A stretch of DNA of 64,000 nt from Ophiostoma sp. CBS 140.51. Lineage: Eukaryota > Ascomycota > Sordariomycetes > Ophiostomatales > Ophiostomataceae. Positions within the stretch are counted from its first letter, which is position 1, and every line of letters starts with the position of its first letter. The notes beneath the pieces are model-generated. The model saw nothing but the letters and a program-made list of their open reading frames with translations. It was not told the DNA's origin and did not search any database. The stretch lies in NCBI GenBank assembly GCA_029298735.1, contig JANSLP010000154.1, forward strand, positions 1-64,000. The letters are read 5' to 3'. A program made the position numbers and the translations under genes. This document shows, piece by piece, positions 60,649 through 64,000 of this stretch.

Positions 60649-61304
60649 GACTGCATTAGTATTTTATTGTTATGTCTGCATTATGTCTATGGAAGTCTTT
60701 GCTGGCGTTTTTCTCTTTTCACAAAAAGATTGGCATGTGATATTTTTATTGTGTTGTTTTGGTTTTGGTTCTATTTCTGTTTTTTTTTTTTAAAAAAAAA
60801 ATATCAAGCATTGAAGTCATAAATATTTGTCGTTCAGTTTGCAGCTGGCGTCTTCTATTTTCTTCGCATAAATTGTATGATATCTCAAATTCAAAATTAT
60901 CTTAATAAAAATCATCTCCCTTTTTTACCAAATGATAATTTTATTTGAATATCAAAACAAAACTGGTGATGGGTGATTGCATGTGAACATCTTCAGGACA
61001 TTGATCGATACGATCTTGTACAGTGCGATAAGAGTGTTGACTCTCGCCCAAAATACTGTACGCATTGTCTACACACTGTACGAAATAGTGCACACCGATA
61101 AGATAAGTGGGGCACGCGAGGGGAGCCAGATCGCCCATCGCACCTGCACACCTCCTGAAGCCACACAGCAACAGCAGCATACTCGACGACACTCTCTTCC
61201 ACGACAACCCTCCATCAATCACGAGCGTCCACCGAGTACACTTCTACATCACCAGTGCACCCCGACAACACATATCCCCGACACCACCCCCTTCCCACCT
61301 CACA
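60649..61304. other. Intergenic region ceramidase/epsilon-COP
   Basis: A 0.65-kb same-strand spacer. A T-run followed directly by an A-run (about 60779-60801) lies in the ceramidase 3' region, and the following stretch is A/T-rich. The last 150 bp before the epsilon-COP start are C/A-rich leader-like sequence. Confidence 0.5.
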
Positions 61305-62296
61305 ATGGACCCCTACTCGGCCGAGGGCGAGCTCATCAACATCCATAACCACTTCCACCAGGGCCAGTTCCAGGACGTCGCCGACTACCCGACCGACTCG
61401 CTGTCGCCCGAGAACCTGCTGGCCGCGCGTGTCCTCCAGCTGCGCGCACGTGTCAATCTGGGTGAGGCCAAAAAAGTGTTGGCCGACGTGAAAGGGGCGT
61501 CTGAGCCCGCCCTTCAGGCTGTGGGCGCTCTCGCCGAGCAGAGAGCCGGTCGCTCGGACGCCGCCGTCGCTACAATCACCAAGCTAGCCGAGACGGCCGG
61601 CGACGACGCTACCGTCCAGATTGTCGGCGGCACCGTCTTCCAAGCCGCTGGCCAGTCGGAGGAGGCCTTGGCCCTGCTCAGCCAGCACGACTCGAACCGT
61701 AAGTTGTTTTATTTGTCCTCGCTTCGCTGCGCTCGCTTTTCTTTCTTTTTGTCCTCGCCGCGCTCGTCTCTCGCTCGTTCGCTAACGCTCACTCGACAGT
61801 CGACGCCGTCGCCCTCATCGTCCAGATCCACTTGCAACAAAACCGCAACGATCTCGCCCTCAAAGAAGTCGTCGCCGCCCGCCGCTGGGCCCAGGATTCG
61901 TTGCTCGTCAACCTCGCCGAATCCTGGGTCGGCCTGAGATTGGGCGGAGAACGCTACCAGCAGGCGTTTTACGTTTTCGAAGAGCTTGCCCAGGCACCCG
62001 CCTCGTCGTCTGCTCGCACACTTGTCGCCCAAGCCGTCTCGGAACTGCACCTCGGCCGCACAGAAGAGGCAGAGGCCGTGCTGGAGCAGGCCATCAAGGC
62101 GGACCCAGAATCGGCTGACGCCATTGCCAACCTGTTGGTCCTCTCCGTTCTGACCGGCAAGGACACGACGGAGGCTGCCGCCCAGCTCCAGAGCGTCGAC
62201 GCACAGCACGCGCTCCTGACCGACCTCGAGGACAAGAGCAGTCTGTTTGACAAGGCCGCAAGCAAGTACCAGGCCAAGGTGGCGTCGTCCGCATAG
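61305..62296 (+). CDS. Coatomer subunit epsilon (epsilon-COP)
   Basis: Subunit of the COPI coat, which forms vesicles for Golgi-to-ER and intra-Golgi traffic; epsilon-COP binds and stabilises alpha-COP. Exons are 61305-61698 and 61800-62296, giving 296 aa, the normal length. The 101-nt intron starts GTAAGT and ends CTCGACAG, with a GCTAAC branch candidate. Spliced, HDSN joins LDAVALIVQIHLQQNRNDLA. The protein is all-helical and TPR-like. The N-terminus (MDPYSAEGELINIHNHFHQGQF) and the stretch LVNLAESWVGLRLGGERYQQAFYVFEEL are family signatures. The C-terminus is Lys/Ala-rich. Confidence 0.95.
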
Positions 62297-64000
62297 AATG
62301 GGGATGAGAAGTGGGTTCTGTTGTATTGAATGTGCAGGCAGTAGGGATACAATGAAACACAAGCACAGTTATGACAGCACAGACTGCTTTAATCGACAAC
62401 AGCGATAACTGCTCGTGGGCAGGCGAGGGGGACACCAAAAACCAAAAAGGATAGACAGGCGCACGGATAGAGTAGCAAGAGTAGCCATGGGGGCAATATG
62501 TAATACAGGTTGACAGGCTACGTTTGAACTGGGCTTGTTTCTGTTTCCTTTTCTGTTTCCTTTTCTGTTCCTGTTTCTGTTTTAAGCTCTTCTTGTCGGT
62601 ATTCAGATAATTCATCGACGAAAGACCAATATTTGAATGTTCAGAGCAAATTTTAAAGTTAACTGCCACTTCATCTCTGTCTTACTGGGCCCAACCTTTG
62701 CTTGTCAGCCTGCCTCTCGTCTCTTGTACACCTATGCTCTATGATGTGCATAAAGCCATCGCGTCCATGTTGTTTTGTCTTGCATGGCTGGCGTGAGACA
62801 TGTTACTCGAGGTCGTTGAAGAAGAAGAGCCACACTCAGTATTACTCTGTACATGTGTATCGCAGTGCGCTGGCATGTGGCGCCAACAGGTGTTTGGAAG
62901 GAGCAAAGAGATCGAAGATGGTGTAATACTCCGTCCTGTGGTAGCTGCCAGCTGGCGTGACCTTGCCAGCCCTAGGGCCAGCCTAAAGTTGTCCCCATTT
63001 TGGACCCCCGAAGCTTCGGATTTGGGACCTAAGCCAGGCCCAAAATAGCAAGAGGGTCCCTTCTTCAGCCCCTCCATCTCGCTCCATCTCGCTTCCCCCC
63101 AACACAAATTACGTCGTCAATTAGGAGCATTGGCAGGTGCATTTGCCATTTGCCATTGTTGCGGAAGGCACGGTTGGTCGTCGATAGTCGGTGTTTTCCA
63201 GCAGACCAGCTTGACCAGGTTCCGCTTCTTCGGGCCTTTTGGTCGTGGAGTACGAAGTGTAGATGGCGATTTTGTCGTCAAGCAACCAAGCAACCTGCAA
63301 CATCTTAGCTTGGCCTACGTCCGTCCCCTCCACTTCCCCATCTATTGTTCTTGTTTGACCATCTTTCGCCTCGATCGATGTTGGCAGCTCGTGTCCTTGT
63401 CCCGCACTTGCCGGTGCTTCCATTTCCCAATGCTCCTGCCGTCTGGGGCGGCTTCAACGGTTTCAATTGCTTCTTCCAGTTGTTCCAGCTGGTCTTGAGA
63501 CATCTTTCGTGAGGCACTTAACATTTGTATCTCCGGCTGTGCTTTGTATCTATACTCTGTGCACTCTCTAAATTGAACCCTGCCACCTCTACGCCACTGG
63601 CCGCTCCATCCTGCATCCTACAGGCTGCAAGTCAGAAAAGCTGCTCCATGCCCCATCCGTCCTTGGCTCGCACTGCACACGCATTCCTTGTGACGTGCCT
63701 TCCTTATGAGCTTGTGCCCCGCGATGGCCAATTCAGCCGCTCCTTCCTTGCTCCACCGTTCATCATCGCCAGTTGTTCTTTCCTCTACTTTCTCTTTTCC
63801 TTTTCTTTGTTTCATGAGACGCTCGAGGCGCAGTTGCTCCTTCCACAAGTACTTGTACTGACTGGCATTGTGTCCTGTTTCTTGACGAGTTTGAGCACTC
63901 TTTCCCTTATTGCACTCTAGTCCCATCCTAAACGTCAGATTGTGCCTGCTTTGCGCCGTTTGCGCCTGCACTGGCCTAGCTGTTCCCGCGCACTTGCATG
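62297..64000. other. Intergenic region downstream of epsilon-COP
   Basis: No gene could be confirmed to the window end. The 62541-62582 segment is a CTGTTTCC-type imperfect repeat. A TACTCCGT element is at 62927-62934. A possible small two-exon minus-strand frame (63503 down to 63121) is discussed among the findings and is not annotated as a gene. Confidence 0.5.
62541..62582. repeat. 12-bp CTGTTTCCTTTT imperfect tandem repeat
   Basis: Two perfect 12-bp copies (62541-62564) are followed by degenerate CTGTT-C units, 245 bp after the epsilon-COP stop codon. Confidence 0.85.

Noticed and set aside
60779..60801. T-run/A-run palindrome as a bacterial-style terminator
   Set aside because: This is a fungal 3' region, and homopolymer T-A runs are common there. 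Nothing supports a hairpin terminator.
1..64000. tRNA, rRNA, CRISPR or bacterial-type elements
   Set aside because: I scanned for T-arm GGTTCRA-like signatures with paired stems and for regularly spaced direct repeats and found none that fold. The scan was by eye, so a tRNAscan run would be decisive.

Overview
This is nuclear DNA of a filamentous ascomycete (Pezizomycotina, most likely a sordariomycete). Genes are monocistronic and carry few, short GT-AG introns (about 52-212 nt), often with a CTAAC-type branch site just before the acceptor. Codons favour C/G at the third position. The gene set is typically fungal: a GAS/GEL glucanosyltransferase, a CFEM protein, an NsdD/SUB-1 GATA factor and a Bzz1 with a C1 domain. 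I could not fix genus or species. No organellar, bacterial or viral signature, tRNA, rRNA, CRISPR array or intact transposon was recognised.

Left block (1-16340), five housekeeping genes: splicing factor SPF27 (+, 610-1315), the PKA regulatory subunit (-, 2000-3279), a CDC50/LEM3 flippase subunit (+, 6299-7964), FACT subunit SPT16 (-, 8872-12042) and glutamate-cysteine ligase (+, 14106-16340). SPF27/PKAR and CDC50/SPT16 are convergent. PKAR/CDC50 and SPT16/GCS1 are divergent and share long intergenic promoters.

Middle (16341-39869): about 23.5 kb without a supportable gene, 37% of the window. It holds low-complexity pyrimidine/purine tracts, microsatellites, short tandem arrays, a near-perfect 18-bp hairpin and a cluster of TCCCAG hexamers. 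It ends in a 684-bp ATG-free leader with clustered GATC sites, just upstream of a four-exon NsdD/SUB-1-type GATA factor (+, 39870-41948). The desert is therefore best read as the upstream region of a developmental regulator, but that is inference.

Right block (41949-64000), compact again: a GPI-anchored GH72 beta-1,3-glucanosyltransferase (-), BZZ1 (F-BAR/C1/2xSH3, -), DBP5 DEAD-box helicase (+), a single-pass CFEM membrane protein (+), free methionine-R-sulfoxide reductase (-), neutral ceramidase (+) and epsilon-COP (+). Several genes have extremely short first coding exons (6, 11, 32, 36 and 37 nt), which I placed by joining conserved N-termini across GT-AG introns.

The genes do not form one pathway or a biosynthetic cluster. 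Loose functional links exist: membrane, lipid and traffic functions (CDC50, BZZ1, ceramidase, epsilon-COP), redox and thiol functions (GCS1, fRMsr) and signalling or development (PKAR, NsdD). I found no convincing new multi-gene system. The most interesting material is non-coding and lies around the NsdD gene.
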